From positions 45,435 to 109,434 of the forward strand of contig NZ_FONP01000007.1 in the NCBI RefSeq assembly GCF_900112955.1: DNA of 64,000 nt, read 5' to 3'. This DNA is from Peptostreptococcus sp. D1. GTDB lineage: Bacteria; Bacillota; Clostridia; Peptostreptococcales; Peptostreptococcaceae. How positions within the stretch are numbered: the stretch's first letter is position 1; each line of letters starts with the position of its first letter. The translations under genes and the position numbers were made by a program. A model generated the notes under the pieces. The model did not search any database, was not told where the DNA came from, and worked only from the letters and a program-made list of their open reading frames with translations. Positions 9,711-18,167 of the stretch are shown here, one piece after another.

Positions 9711-9857
9711 TTATAGATCTAACTCATTCCGTTTTATCTGTGATAGTCGCTTTTTTCTTTCTTCCTGTTTCTGCTGACTGATTAATTTTTTTATTTTGTT
9801 TTGTAACTGCTTGATTTCTTCTTCTGACATTAAGATTTTTTCATCTATATTTTTCAT
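9711..9857 (-). CDS. Small charged DUF3847-like protein of a mobile element
   Basis: A 48-residue, lysine- and glutamate-rich, probably coiled-coil protein (starts MKNIDEKILM, contains QQKQEERKKRLSQ). It resembles the short DUF3847 proteins encoded next to mobilisation genes in Gram-positive integrative elements. AGAGG stands ten bases before the ATG. The mobilisation gene that normally accompanies it is absent, so this is probably a left-over. Confidence 0.55.
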   Translation of the reverse strand: MKNIDEKILMSEEEIKQLQNKIKKLISQQKQEERKKRLSQIKRNELDL

Positions 9858-9892
9858 TTTCTGTTTTCCTCTCTTTCTAATTTTGAGCAATA

Positions 9893-9930
9893 AAAAAAAC
9901 AGTAAACCTTTTTTGATTTACTGTTTTTTA
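9893..9930. terminator. Bidirectional terminator inside the island
   Basis: The arms ACAGTAAA and TTTACTGT are flanked by A8 on one side and T6 on the other, around a ten-base loop. It closes the two-gene unit 10605-9959 on the minus strand. Confidence 0.85.
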
Positions 9931-9958
9931 ACTAAAATAGTATATACTATTATTTTTA

Positions 9959-10285
9959 CTATACTCCTAATTGATCTCGCTTCAACTGGATTAATTTTTT
10001 AACTACTTCAATTGATACAGACCATTTTTTCTTTGTTACTTGAAAATAATTTCTTTCGATTTCTTTTTGAAGCTCTTCATCCGTAATACTATCTAGCTCT
10101 TTTAGATGAAATGTAAAAAATTTATCTATAGCTTTTTCTTCTTCAGGTTGCACTCGATATTTTATAAGCATTATTTCATATGTTTCTATTCCATACTTTG
10201 AACTTATATCATCTATTGCATTCATAATCCAAGATAGCTCTGTTAATACTTCTTCTTTAAAATTATCTTTCATTAATCCAGCCAT
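9959..10285 (-). CDS. Small cytosolic protein of unknown function, partner of a secreted peptide
   Basis: 108 residues, charged, mainly helical by eye, with no signal peptide or membrane segment. Start 10285 is chosen because AAGGG lies seven bases upstream; the frame is open to 10384 but overlaps the preceding gene there. The gene follows the secreted peptide by a few bases and ends at a strong terminator, so the two form one unit. The arrangement (exported small peptide, then small cytosolic protein) resembles a bacteriocin with its immunity protein, but I recognise neither sequence and this is inference only. Confidence 0.55.
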   Translation of the reverse strand: MAGLMKDNFKEEVLTELSWIMNAIDDISSKYGIETYEIMLIKYRVQPEEEKAIDKFFTFHLKELDSITDEELQKEIERNYFQVTKKKWSVSIEVVKKLIQLKRDQLGV

Positions 10286-10296
10286 ATGCAATCCCT

Positions 10297-10605
10297 TTAC
10301 AACATCCACTCTAGATCCATACGAATCCAAATTGCAGCTTGTCTTCCAACTATATGAGTTAATTGATCTTGTACAGTTTGCCATACTAAATCATCACTAT
10401 GACGCAACGCCCATTTTATCGCCGTTTTTCCCCTCTTTGTTCCAATACTCCTTAGTTCTATCGGTTCCTGTTTCGTTGATAAACCAACAATTTCGATATT
10501 CGTTGAATCAAAAGTTTCATTTGCATATACTAAATTAGCACCTATTCCTAAACAAAGCACAAGAGCTAGAAATGTGGCTGTTATTTTTTTCAAGCTTTCT
10601 TTCAT
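10297..10605 (-). CDS. Small secreted peptide of unknown function
   Basis: 102 residues with a clear signal peptide (MKESLKKITATFLALVLCLG, cleavage likely after VYA near residue 29). The mature part of about 73 residues carries a basic amphipathic stretch (RGKTAIKWALRHSDDLV) and a tryptophan-rich end (WIRMDLEWML). GGAGG is eleven bases before the ATG. It lies directly upstream of the 9959-10285 gene within a decayed mobile island. Bacteriocin-like or signalling roles are possible; no family is recognised. Confidence 0.55.
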   Translation of the reverse strand: MKESLKKITATFLALVLCLGIGANLVYANETFDSTNIEIVGLSTKQEPIELRSIGTKRGKTAIKWALRHSDDLVWQTVQDQLTHIVGRQAAIWIRMDLEWML

Positions 10606-10760
10606 TCTATTTTAAGCCTCCTTCTTCAAATATTTTACTTAATTACACACTTTAATGACTGAATTTTTTCAATCTCCGTTTTTATACCTCTGAGGATTGC
10701 TGTCGTTCATAAATACCACCACTCTTAATCAAATATTACTATCAAACAACTTAACTGTTG

Positions 10761-10997
10761 CTAATTACAATTACAGTACTGACACTTATATGTTTCTTTA
10801 CCATCCAAATCAAACACTTGATAAATACATACTCCTAATTTTGTATCTATGCTATTTGCTACCTTCAATGATGGTGGTTCTGACTCTCCATTTTTTTCTA
10901 TCAGGCTTATATACTGTCTTGTTATATCTAAACCATCAACCAATTCTTGCTGCGTTATTTTTTTCTCTTTCCGTATTTCTTTAATTCTATTTTTCAT
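10761..10997 (-). CDS. Xre-family helix-turn-helix regulator
   Basis: 78 residues. The helix-turn-helix is at about residues 6-60 (IREIRKEKKITQQELVD-like start, then ITRQYISLIEKNGESEPP). The tail ends in the cysteine pattern KCQYCNCN. The start at 10997 (MKNRIKEIRKE) is the natural start of this family; the longer frame to 11045 overlaps the recombinase remnant. Such small repressors commonly sit beside large serine recombinases in integrative elements, as here. Confidence 0.75.
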   Translation of the reverse strand: MKNRIKEIRKEKKITQQELVDGLDITRQYISLIEKNGESEPPSLKVANSIDTKLGVCIYQVFDLDGKETYKCQYCNCN

Positions 10998-11010
10998 ATC
11001 ATAAACACTC

Positions 11011-11439
11011 TCATTTCGTTTTTTTAAAGTATACCTCTTCAGCAATATAATTACAAGTATTTATTGCTTTTTTATTATGTAGTACTTGACAGTTGCCTAT
11101 AAAGTTAAAGCACACATAGACTTGTTGTTTTCTGTCTTTTCCTTTTCTTCCTCCTGTTGCTTCATGGACTACAGCTTTTTCTATATACTCATTTATCATC
11201 GGGACTGTCAATTCTTCAATATCTGTATATTTTTCTATCATTTTTAAGAATTTATCGGTGTCAACCTTTCTTTGATAATAGCTTAGCTTTCCTCCACAAT
11301 CTGAACAAATTAAAAGTCCTGTAAATGGATGGGAGGTTGTCCCGATTACTCCATCATCGGTATAGTGTTTTATTATTTTCTCTGTCTTTATGAGGTCAAT
11401 CCTTTTAGAACGAAAAACTTGGAATTTAAATAAAATCAA
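11011..11439 (-). pseudogene. Internally deleted large serine recombinase remnant
   Basis: A 142-residue frame joining two pieces of a large serine recombinase (TnpX/TndX-like). First comes the zinc-ribbon start HPFTGLLICSDCGGKLSYY, then the C-terminal region FLKMIEKYTDIEELTVPM and VVHEATGGRKGKDRKQQ. The catalytic N-terminal domain is missing, and the second zinc-binding half between the pieces is deleted in frame. It cannot be an active recombinase. It marks the region 9.5-11.5 kb as the remains of an integrative element. Confidence 0.75.
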
Positions 11440-11476
11440 AAAATAGAATAAAAAAATAGTAAAATAATAAAAAAAT

Positions 11477-11527
11477 ACAATAAGAAACGTCTATCGAAAT
11501 TATCTGTCAGTAGATGCTTCTTATTGT
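11477..11527. repeat. Long imperfect hairpin upstream of the recombinase remnant
   Basis: The arms TACAATAAGAA (11477-11487) and TTCTTATTGTA (11517-11527) are perfect, with further pairing of CGTCTA and TAGATG inside. There is no clear T-run beyond the stem, so it may be an element end or a processing hairpin rather than a terminator. The stretch 11440-11682 holds nothing else recognisable. Confidence 0.5.
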
Positions 11528-11682
11528 ATAAATTTTAAACTGTTTTCCCCAGGCACAAGCATATTTTACACTGTGTACCATTTTTGTAAATTGTTGATTT
11601 TTTTTAATTAATTTTCTGTAACTTTTAATTTTATTTCTTTTTACTCTTTTTCAATCCCCAAACAATGCTCAGCTGCAAAAAA

Positions 11683-12123
11683 TTAATACAGCTTTTCAGC
11701 AGCTTTAATCAATACATCAAGACTTTTTTCGACATTCTTTTTGAATTTGTCATCAAAACCAGACATATTGCCTACAAGTATTGCAGAAATTCTTTCTTCT
11801 TCCTCTTTAAGAACTTCTTTACCACTTTCTGTAATTCCATAGAAAGTATTTCTTCTGTCTTTAGGATCGTCTTCCCTAAATACATACCCAGAATCAACAA
11901 GTTTGTTTAAAAGTATGCATAAGCTTGAAGTCGATACATATAAATCTTTACTTAGATTTTTCAATTCAATTTTTTCATATTTTTTTAATTGCTCCAATGT
12001 GAAAAATTGCTTTGAAGTAAACTTCTGTACTTTTTTCGTACCAGTACCAGTAATACTCTTAATCAAATTATCAAACACATTAAAATTTTCTAACAGAAGA
12101 AGTGCCAAATCTTTATCTTCCAT
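11683..12123 (-). CDS. MarR-family transcriptional regulator
   Basis: 146 residues with a winged helix-turn-helix: LSKDLYVSTSSLCILLNKL as recognition region (about residues 57-75) and a wing with DPKDRRNTFYGITESGKEVL (about 86-105). N- and C-terminal helices would form the dimer interface. AAGGGGGG precedes the ATG. It is monocistronic; no transporter or enzyme gene is adjacent, so the target is unknown. A 22-base near-palindrome 65 bases upstream of the start may be its own operator. Confidence 0.88.
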   Translation of the reverse strand: MEDKDLALLLLENFNVFDNLIKSITGTGTKKVQKFTSKQFFTLEQLKKYEKIELKNLSKDLYVSTSSLCILLNKLVDSGYVFREDDPKDRRNTFYGITESGKEVLKEEEERISAILVGNMSGFDDKFKKNVEKSLDVLIKAAEKLY

Positions 12124-12187
12124 AATTTTCCCCCCTTGTATGCGACAGTCCTCGCAAAATACTTAATTTGATATAAAATAATTAAAT

Positions 12188-12209
12188 AACATTAAATTAA
12201 TATAATGTT
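12188..12209. promoter_or_regulatory. Near-perfect palindrome upstream of the MarR gene
   Basis: The arms AACATT and AATGTT flank a symmetric ATTAAT core, with 20 of 22 positions symmetric. Size and AT-rich character fit a MarR-type operator for autoregulation. The rest of the gap up to 12557 is AT-rich with no gene seen. Confidence 0.45.
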
Positions 12210-12528
12210 TATTATAACACATTTTAACAATAATTCTACAAAAAAATTAGATTAGTAAAAAAAATACATAAATTTTTCATATTCGTAATATCATTGAAAA
12301 ATCAATATTAATTTTCTTCCTCTTTTATTTTTAAGTATTTTATATATCTTTTACTAAGATAAAATCAATACAATAATATTTTACGCAGGACTATTATTTT
12401 AAGACTAAACCTTTATTGTTTTTACAAATAATAAATTCATACAGTCTATTTAACAAACCATTTTATTTGCAGCTCTAAAATTTTATTTCTTTACATAAAT
12501 GAAATAAATTATTACCTATCTTGCAGGA

Positions 12529-12547
12529 TAAAGCTCAAGGCTTTATA
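12529..12547 (-). terminator. Weak hairpin after scpB
   Basis: The arms ATAAAGC and GCTTTAT surround a five-base loop about ten bases past the scpB stop. No T-run follows, so termination is uncertain. Confidence 0.35.
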
Positions 12548-12557
12548 GCATAGCTTC

Positions 12558-13079
12558 TTAAAGCTGAGTAGATATACTAGGTAGCTTTTCAAGAGAATCT
12601 ATTTGTAATAGCTTTAAAAATTCATCTGTTGTTCTGTAAATTATCGGTTTCCCCGTTTTGTTAAGTCTCCCTGCCTCAAATATCAATTCGCTGTCAGTCA
12701 ATGTTTTCAGCACCTTGTCGCATTTCACACCTCTTATATTTTCCAATTCATTTTTCGTAATAGGCTGTTTGTAGGCAATAATAATCAATGCTTCTAGTGT
12801 AGCTTGACTGAGATATCTTCTCCTCGGATTACCAACTACATTTTTTATATAGTCCGAAAACTCCTCATTTGAACACATCTGATATTTGTCATTTACCTTA
12901 ATAATTTGAATACCCCTATTGTTGTCCTTGTACTCGTCAATTAGAATGTTTAACATTTTTTCGATTTCCTTTGGAGAAAGCTCCTCGTTAATCGCAATAT
13001 TTAGTTGTTCAATGCCAACTGGCTCTGTGCTAGAAAACAGTATGGCTTCAATTATATTTTTTATATCAATTCTTCTCAA
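12558..13079 (-). CDS. scpB: Segregation and condensation protein B
   Basis: 173 residues. A winged-helix partner that dimerises and binds ScpA in the SMC condensin complex on the nucleoid. Typical segments are the N-terminal IIEAILFSSTEPV, RRYLSQATLEALIIIAYKQPITKNELENIRGV, and GRPIIYRTTDEF-like GKPIIYRTTDEFL. The start is a TTG at 13079 with GAGGTG five bases upstream. It follows scpA at an unusually large distance of about 390 bases. The SMC ATPase gene is at 45-48 kb in this window. Confidence 0.93.
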   Translation of the reverse strand: MRRIDIKNIIEAILFSSTEPVGIEQLNIAINEELSPKEIEKMLNILIDEYKDNNRGIQIIKVNDKYQMCSNEEFSDYIKNVVGNPRRRYLSQATLEALIIIAYKQPITKNELENIRGVKCDKVLKTLTDSELIFEAGRLNKTGKPIIYRTTDEFLKLLQIDSLEKLPSISTQL

Positions 13080-13427
13080 AAAAACACCTCTTTATCAACA
13101 AAATAATTGATACAAATTTTTTATCATCATATCAAACGAACAATCTATATATCAGATTATTCCCTATTTTGTTCATTCCATACATTATTATTATATTATA
13201 TTTTTTCTATATTGTATACCATAAAAACTCAAAAAATGAATGTTATTAATATATTTTTCCTATATTTAATCATCATATTTGATAAAATCTATTTATTTTT
13301 ATAAAAAAATGTATCGAAATTAAAATTATTGTACAATATTTTGATAAAAAATATGGTTTATAGAATGTATTATAGGAAACACATCAATTTTTACATTATT
13401 TTTTATTTTCTATTTTTTTAAGCAAGA
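13080..13427. other. AT-rich gap between scpA and scpB without a gene
   Basis: About 350 bases, extremely AT-rich, with long T and A tracts. I see no frame with a ribosome-binding site. In most Firmicutes scpA and scpB touch or overlap, so this gap is an insertion or expansion. A promoter for scpB presumably lies here but cannot be fixed. Confidence 0.5.
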
Positions 13428-13462
13428 AATATCAGCCTCTAAAAAATCTTTAGGCTGATATT
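13428..13462 (-). terminator. Hairpin directly after scpA
   Basis: The arms AATATCAGCCT and AGGCTGATATT pair over eleven bases just past the scpA stop. No clean T-run follows on the minus strand, so it may act as a partial terminator or an mRNA-stabilising hairpin. Confidence 0.5.
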
Positions 13463-13468
13463 CCCCAG

Positions 13469-14188
13469 CTAGCTTTTCTTTATCAATATTTTACCCAGAA
13501 ATTTGTCTTGAATTATTACTATTTCCTTTAGCTTTATCAATTCAAGTATAGCTAAAAAATTTGCTATTTTTTCATCTTTATCACAAGATAACAGGATTTT
13601 GTCAAAATAAACACCATTTTTACCTTCAAGATATTTTCTTATACTCTGTATTTTCTCCTCCACGTGAATAATCGGCTTTTTCACTATTGTTTCTAGTTTT
13701 TCATTGCCTCTTGTATTCTCTTTCTTTTTTTCCTTTGGGAATATTTTGGGAAGCAGCTCTTCTATCAATTCTATTGTGATGTTTGTCAAATCAAAGGATA
13801 CATCCTCATCTATTTCAGGTTCAATTTTCCTGTAGTACCTCTTGTCGTATTCATCAATACCGTCTATCAATAATTCTGTTATCTGCTTGTATTTTTGATA
13901 TTCCTCCAATTGTCTAAAAAGCTCTTCTCTTGGATCAGACTCCTCAGAGCTACTGTTTTTCACATATAGTATGTATCTGGATTTTATTTCTAATAATTTT
14001 GAAGCCATAGATATAAAATCACTTGTCAGCTCTAAATCAACCTCTTCCATTTCATCTACATACGATAAATACTGTTCTGTTATTTCTATAATGGAGATTT
14101 CACTTATATTTATTTTTTTCCTTGTAATTAAATCTAGTAGAAGATCCAAGGGACCCTCGTATTTTTGTGTCTGTATGTTATAATCCAT
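13469..14188 (-). CDS. scpA: Segregation and condensation protein A
   Basis: 239 residues. The kleisin that bridges the two SMC heads. The N-terminal signature YEGPLDLLLDLITRKKINISEISI is followed by YLSYVDEMEEVDLELTSDFISMAS, with a charged middle and a C-terminal winged helix (FLAILELIKLKEIVI). GAGGT precedes the ATG. It lies directly downstream of an M50 protease gene, with 21 bases between. Confidence 0.93.
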   Translation of the reverse strand: MDYNIQTQKYEGPLDLLLDLITRKKINISEISIIEITEQYLSYVDEMEEVDLELTSDFISMASKLLEIKSRYILYVKNSSSEESDPREELFRQLEEYQKYKQITELLIDGIDEYDKRYYRKIEPEIDEDVSFDLTNITIELIEELLPKIFPKEKKKENTRGNEKLETIVKKPIIHVEEKIQSIRKYLEGKNGVYFDKILLSCDKDEKIANFLAILELIKLKEIVIIQDKFLGKILIKKS

Positions 14189-14209
14189 GGCTACCTCACA
14201 AAACTATAT

Positions 14210-14815
14210 CTATAAAAACATTGAAACAATACCAGAAAAGAAAGAATATATTGGACTAAGTACAAAGCTTAGCACATTTGTCATAATCAATAGCATCAAT
14301 ATAATAAAAGAATATCTGGTATATTCATAAAGCTTATAATTCAAACTATCCGGAAGAAAAGTAGATATAAAGCTCCATCCGTCAAGTGGTGGTATCGGCA
14401 AAATATTAAATGAAGCAAAAGCAATATTATAAACTATCAACGATTCACATACCATTTTTAGTGAATAAATTCCAATGTACTTGTAAATCGTAGCGAAAAA
14501 TATTGCTGAAGCCAAATTCATAAATATTCCTGCTAATGAAACAGTTATATTTCCAAATTTTTCATTTTTGTAGTTATTTGGATTCACTGGAACTGGCTTT
14601 GCCCATCCGAATCTGGCTACAAACATCATAATCATCCCAAAAATATCTATATGAGATAATGGATTAATTGTCATCCTTCCAGCATTCTTAGCTGTATCAT
14701 CACCATTTAAATGTGCGACAAAAGCGTGTCCAAATTCATGTATAGATATTGCGAAAAAAATCGCCAATGCTGATGTCAAAAATGATGACACACTATTTAA
14801 AAACTCAAAATTCAA
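14210..14815 (-). CDS. Site-2 protease-like M50 membrane metalloprotease
   Basis: 201 residues, about five or six membrane segments. The zinc motif HEFGH is at about residues 26-30 (SIHEFGHAFVAHLNGD) and the second ligand motif is NILPIPPLDGW near 140. This small form without a PDZ domain is the YwhC-like branch of family M50, commonly found beside scpA-scpB in Firmicutes; its substrate is unknown. The start is a TTG at 14815 with GGAGG eight bases upstream; no ATG is available near that site. Confidence 0.88.
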   Translation of the reverse strand: MNFEFLNSVSSFLTSALAIFFAISIHEFGHAFVAHLNGDDTAKNAGRMTINPLSHIDIFGMIMMFVARFGWAKPVPVNPNNYKNEKFGNITVSLAGIFMNLASAIFFATIYKYIGIYSLKMVCESLIVYNIAFASFNILPIPPLDGWSFISTFLPDSLNYKLYEYTRYSFIILMLLIMTNVLSFVLSPIYSFFSGIVSMFL

Positions 14816-14854
14816 TATTACATCCTCCTAGTTTTTTACTTTTACTAAAAGAGA

Positions 14855-14879
14855 AAATGGGGGAAATCCCCCCATTTAA
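14855..14879 (-). terminator. Terminator between RNase J and M50 protease genes
   Basis: The arms AAATGGGG and CCCCATTT surround a short loop and begin at the end of the RNase J gene. The minus strand continues TTTTCTCTTTT. Confidence 0.65.
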
Positions 14880-14880
14880 A

Positions 14881-16548
14881 TTATACTTCCATCAAAATTG
14901 GTAATATCATAGGATTTCTCTTTGTCTTAATATACAAGTATTCCTTTAATTCATCCTTAATTGTATTTTTGATGTACGCCCATTCTCTAATTTTTTTCGT
15001 ATCACAATTATCAAACACTGCTTGAACGATATCCTTTGCCCCTTCAATCAAGCCCTCAGATTCTCTCACATATACAAATCCTCTTGATATGATATCCGGA
15101 CCTGCAAGTATTCTTCCATCATCCTTTGAAAGAGTTACAACAATTGTCATCAAGCCATCCTCAGACAAATGCTTTCGGTCTCTAAGTACTATATTTCCTA
15201 CATCGCCGACACCCAATCCGTCTATCAGAATTCTACCAGAAGGAACTCTTCCGTTTCTCCTTGCACTTCTTCTATCCACTTCGAGTACATCACCATTGGA
15301 TATAATAAATATATTTTCTTCTCTCACTCCAACCTCACAAGCTAGCTCAGCATGCTTCTTTAGCATTTTGAATTCACCATGAACTGGTAGAAAAAACTTT
15401 GGTTTTGCAAATGCCTGCATTAATTTCAATTCATCTCTTCTTGCATGACCGGAAACATGAATATCTGCTATATCACTCGAAACTACATCAGCCCCTTTTT
15501 CTAGCAAGAAATTTATTACCTTTGATACCGTCTTTTCATTTCCAGGAATTGGATGGGCTGAAATAATAACCAAATCTCCTTTTTTTATTTCCACTTTTTT
15601 ATGTTCAGAATTTGCCATTCTTGCCAATGCAGACATCGGCTCACCTTGAGAGCCTGTCGTGATGATTACTAGCTCATTATCCTTATATTTGTGAATGTCA
15701 TTTAGATCAATAATGTGTTCGTCTGTCTCTAAATATCCTAATTCCTTTGCTACTCCAAGAATGTTTACCATTGATCTTCCTGAAACTGCAACCTTTCTGT
15801 TATACATCCTTGCAACATCAGCAATTTGCTGTAGCCTATGTATATTTGATGCAAATGTTGCTACTATTATTCTACTATCTGAAGCCTTTTTAAACAAAGT
15901 TTCCAAGCCTGCTCCGACACTTTTCTCCGACATTGTACTGCCTGGCTTATCTGCATTCGTACTATCAGCCATCATCAAAAGTATACCTTCCTCATCACTT
16001 ATCTGACATATCCTATGAATATCCATAAGCCCACCATCTATCGGTGTCAAATCAATCTTAAAATCTCCCGTATGATAAATTACACCTTGATTTGTATGAA
16101 CAGCGATTGAGTACGCATCTGGAATACTGTGATTTACACGAATAAATTCTACACTCATATGTTTTAGCTTCACTTGATCTCTTGAACCTACAATATTCAA
16201 TTTTGCGTTATTTACCCTATGATCCTTCAATTTTACACGTATCAGCTCAATGCTCAATGCAGACCCATACACTGGTACGTTCAATTTCTTCAATAAATAA
16301 GGCATTGCCCCAATATGGTCCTCATGACCATGTGTAATAAAAATGCCCTTCACTTTATCAGCATTTTTTACCAAGTAAGAAACGTCTGGAATGACAATAT
16401 CGATTCCCAGAAGCTCGTCCTCTGGAAAACTTAATCCAGCGTCAATTACTATAATCTCGTCCTTATACTCTATAACGGTCATATTTTTCCCAATCTCGTT
16501 AAGACCCCCTAGTGGTATAACTTTTATTTTTTCATTATTCTTTGCCAA
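14881..16548 (-). CDS. rnj: Ribonuclease J
   Basis: 555 residues, the usual family length. Metallo-beta-lactamase/beta-CASP ribonuclease with 5'-exonuclease and endonuclease activity in mRNA turnover and rRNA maturation. Zinc motif ITHGHEDHIGA at residues 71-81, then HTGDFKIDLTPIDGG, the beta-CASP GSQGEPMSALARM and HVSGHARRDEL. The start is a TTG at 16548, with AAGGAGAG five bases upstream; the open frame to 16626 adds an atypical cysteine-rich stretch. Divergent from the ydjM-like gene. Confidence 0.95.
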   Translation of the reverse strand: MAKNNEKIKVIPLGGLNEIGKNMTVIEYKDEIIVIDAGLSFPEDELLGIDIVIPDVSYLVKNADKVKGIFITHGHEDHIGAMPYLLKKLNVPVYGSALSIELIRVKLKDHRVNNAKLNIVGSRDQVKLKHMSVEFIRVNHSIPDAYSIAVHTNQGVIYHTGDFKIDLTPIDGGLMDIHRICQISDEEGILLMMADSTNADKPGSTMSEKSVGAGLETLFKKASDSRIIVATFASNIHRLQQIADVARMYNRKVAVSGRSMVNILGVAKELGYLETDEHIIDLNDIHKYKDNELVIITTGSQGEPMSALARMANSEHKKVEIKKGDLVIISAHPIPGNEKTVSKVINFLLEKGADVVSSDIADIHVSGHARRDELKLMQAFAKPKFFLPVHGEFKMLKKHAELACEVGVREENIFIISNGDVLEVDRRSARRNGRVPSGRILIDGLGVGDVGNIVLRDRKHLSEDGLMTIVVTLSKDDGRILAGPDIISRGFVYVRESEGLIEGAKDIVQAVFDNCDTKKIREWAYIKNTIKDELKEYLYIKTKRNPMILPILMEV

Positions 16549-16709
16549 ATTAACTCTCCTTTTTTTATTTTTACACGAACACACAACATTATCTATAATA
16601 TACCACATATTCATACATTTAAGCAAATAAAATAATTCCTTTTATCAATATCCTATGTTAAAATATATAAATAAAATAACGGAATTTAAATTACAGAAAG
16701 GGGTTGACT

Positions 16710-17465
16710 ATGAGAGGAAAATCACATCTTGCAATAGGTCTATTGACGACGGTCGAGGCAGCATCTGCTATAGGTATAAGCATTTCTCCAATAGGCATAT
16801 TACTATCAATTATTTTTTCGATTATCCCTGATATCGACGAGGCAAATTCATCGACATTGAATAAATTAATCAGTAAAAGCTTCACAAAAAAATTACATAA
16901 ATTCCTACTCTACTCATTATTGATACTATCTGTCTTTTTCTACGCAAGAACAAATATCAGTCTTTACATTGTATTATTCTTGTCATTGACAATGATTGGG
17001 CTTGTTGAAAAAAAAATAACCGAAAATTTTGTTAGATCAACCTTTATTTCGATATTTTTTCTGAACATAACAGCTATCCTTGTTATGTTCAGGCTCAATA
17101 TGAGTGTAATAATGCTGTCATCGCTGCTGTGTATATTTCCAGTTACAAAGCATAGATCTCTAAGCCACACAGCTATAATGCCAATATTCATTTATTTTTT
17201 GATGAAATATTTCGAGATGGAGTTTAATCTAAACAATATAGCAATACCATCAGCAATAGCATATTCATCTCATCTTGCTTGTGACATATGCACAAAAAGA
17301 GGAATTCCAATTCTTTCTCCAATTTATCGAAAAAACATCAGTATTGCAAATCTCAGGGTAGGCTCTTTCCTTTGCAATTTTATCGAGATTTTGATAATTG
17401 GTATTCTCGTTTCCTTGCTTTTGTTTATGTTATTTAAAGGGCTGATAAAAGTATCATTAATTTAA
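16710..17465 (+). CDS. YdjM-like membrane-bound metal-dependent hydrolase (DUF457 family)
   Basis: 251 residues, several membrane segments. The family motifs are MRGKSHLAIG at the N-terminus, IPDIDEANS near residue 36, KHRSLSHTAIMPI near 147, and HLACDICTKRGIPILSPI near 190. The conserved His and Asp residues suggest a metal site; in other bacteria the family is called LexA-regulated, but I see no LexA site here. ATG 16710 lies six bases after AAAGGGG; a TTG two codons earlier is less likely. Confidence 0.82.
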   Translation: MRGKSHLAIGLLTTVEAASAIGISISPIGILLSIIFSIIPDIDEANSSTLNKLISKSFTKKLHKFLLYSLLILSVFFYARTNISLYIVLFLSLTMIGLVEKKITENFVRSTFISIFFLNITAILVMFRLNMSVIMLSSLLCIFPVTKHRSLSHTAIMPIFIYFLMKYFEMEFNLNNIAIPSAIAYSSHLACDICTKRGIPILSPIYRKNISIANLRVGSFLCNFIEILIIGILVSLLLFMLFKGLIKVSLI

Positions 17466-17530
17466 AGTTATTGATTCATAACTAATAATTTAGAGCTATT
17501 AATTTAAAGTTATTAATTTAGAATTATTTT
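17458..17530. repeat. AT-rich intergenic tandem repeat
   Basis: About four decayed copies of a unit like AATTTAAAGTTATTAATTTAG directly after the ydjM-like stop. No coding potential. Similar repeats occur after several other genes in this window. Confidence 0.55.
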
Positions 17531-17590
17531 TTGTTCTATCAATATAAACTAACAAAACTATCTACTCCAGTTATATCCGATTAAATAAAT

Positions 17591-17637
17591 AAGAAAGCTC
17601 GCATATCCTTTTAATAAAATGATATGCGAGCTTTCTT
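17591..17637. terminator. Strong bidirectional terminator after the Fur-family gene
   Basis: The arms at 17591-17607 and 17621-17637 are perfect over 17 bases (AAGAAAGCTCGCATATC) around a 13-base loop, ending in TTCTT. It serves the convergent ydjM-like and fur genes. Confidence 0.85.
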
Positions 17638-17661
17638 ATTGAAATAACATTAAGTTAATTC

Positions 17662-18099
17662 CTATTTGCACTTGCTACATAAACCATAAAATTTCAGATC
17701 ATGATCCTTGATTTCGAACTTATAAGTATTTTCAACTTTTTCTTCAATTGCATCCAATAAATCTTCTTTTACTTCTATTATCGTTCCACAGTTTTTACAA
17801 ATCAAATGATGGTGATGATGATTTTCTTCACCTTCAAAATTGATTTCATATCTTGTGCAACCATCGTCCAAGTTAAGCTTTGATATGCCATTGATTTCAT
17901 CAAGAAGCTGCATTGTTCTGTAAACAGTAGCTAGACCAATTTCAGGACAATCAACTCTCACCTTATCATAGATTTCTTCTGTACTCAAATGAGAATTTTC
18001 ATTCTCAATTAATACTTCAATGATAGCTCTTCTCTGTGGAGTAATCTTAAATCCTGTAGCCTTTAACTTTTCTTTTAATATTTCCATCGTTTTTTCCAT
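17662..18099 (-). CDS. Fur-family metal- or peroxide-responsive repressor
   Basis: 145 residues. The N-terminal winged helix contains GFKITPQRRAIIEVL and GLATVYRTMQLLDE. The C-terminal metal region has YEINFEGEENHHHHHLICKN and two CxxC pairs (CKNC at about 100-103 and CSKC at the end) for structural zinc. The five-histidine stretch is longer than usual. The subfamily (Fur, Zur or PerR) cannot be decided by eye. GGTGATC precedes the ATG. It lies just after ruvX. Confidence 0.88.
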   Translation of the reverse strand: MEKTMEILKEKLKATGFKITPQRRAIIEVLIENENSHLSTEEIYDKVRVDCPEIGLATVYRTMQLLDEINGISKLNLDDGCTRYEINFEGEENHHHHHLICKNCGTIIEVKEDLLDAIEEKVENTYKFEIKDHDLKFYGLCSKCK

Positions 18100-18167
18100 A
18101 ATTAATGATCACCTTTTTTCAATTGATAACTTACTAATAATATAGACCATATTTTATATAATGTCAA

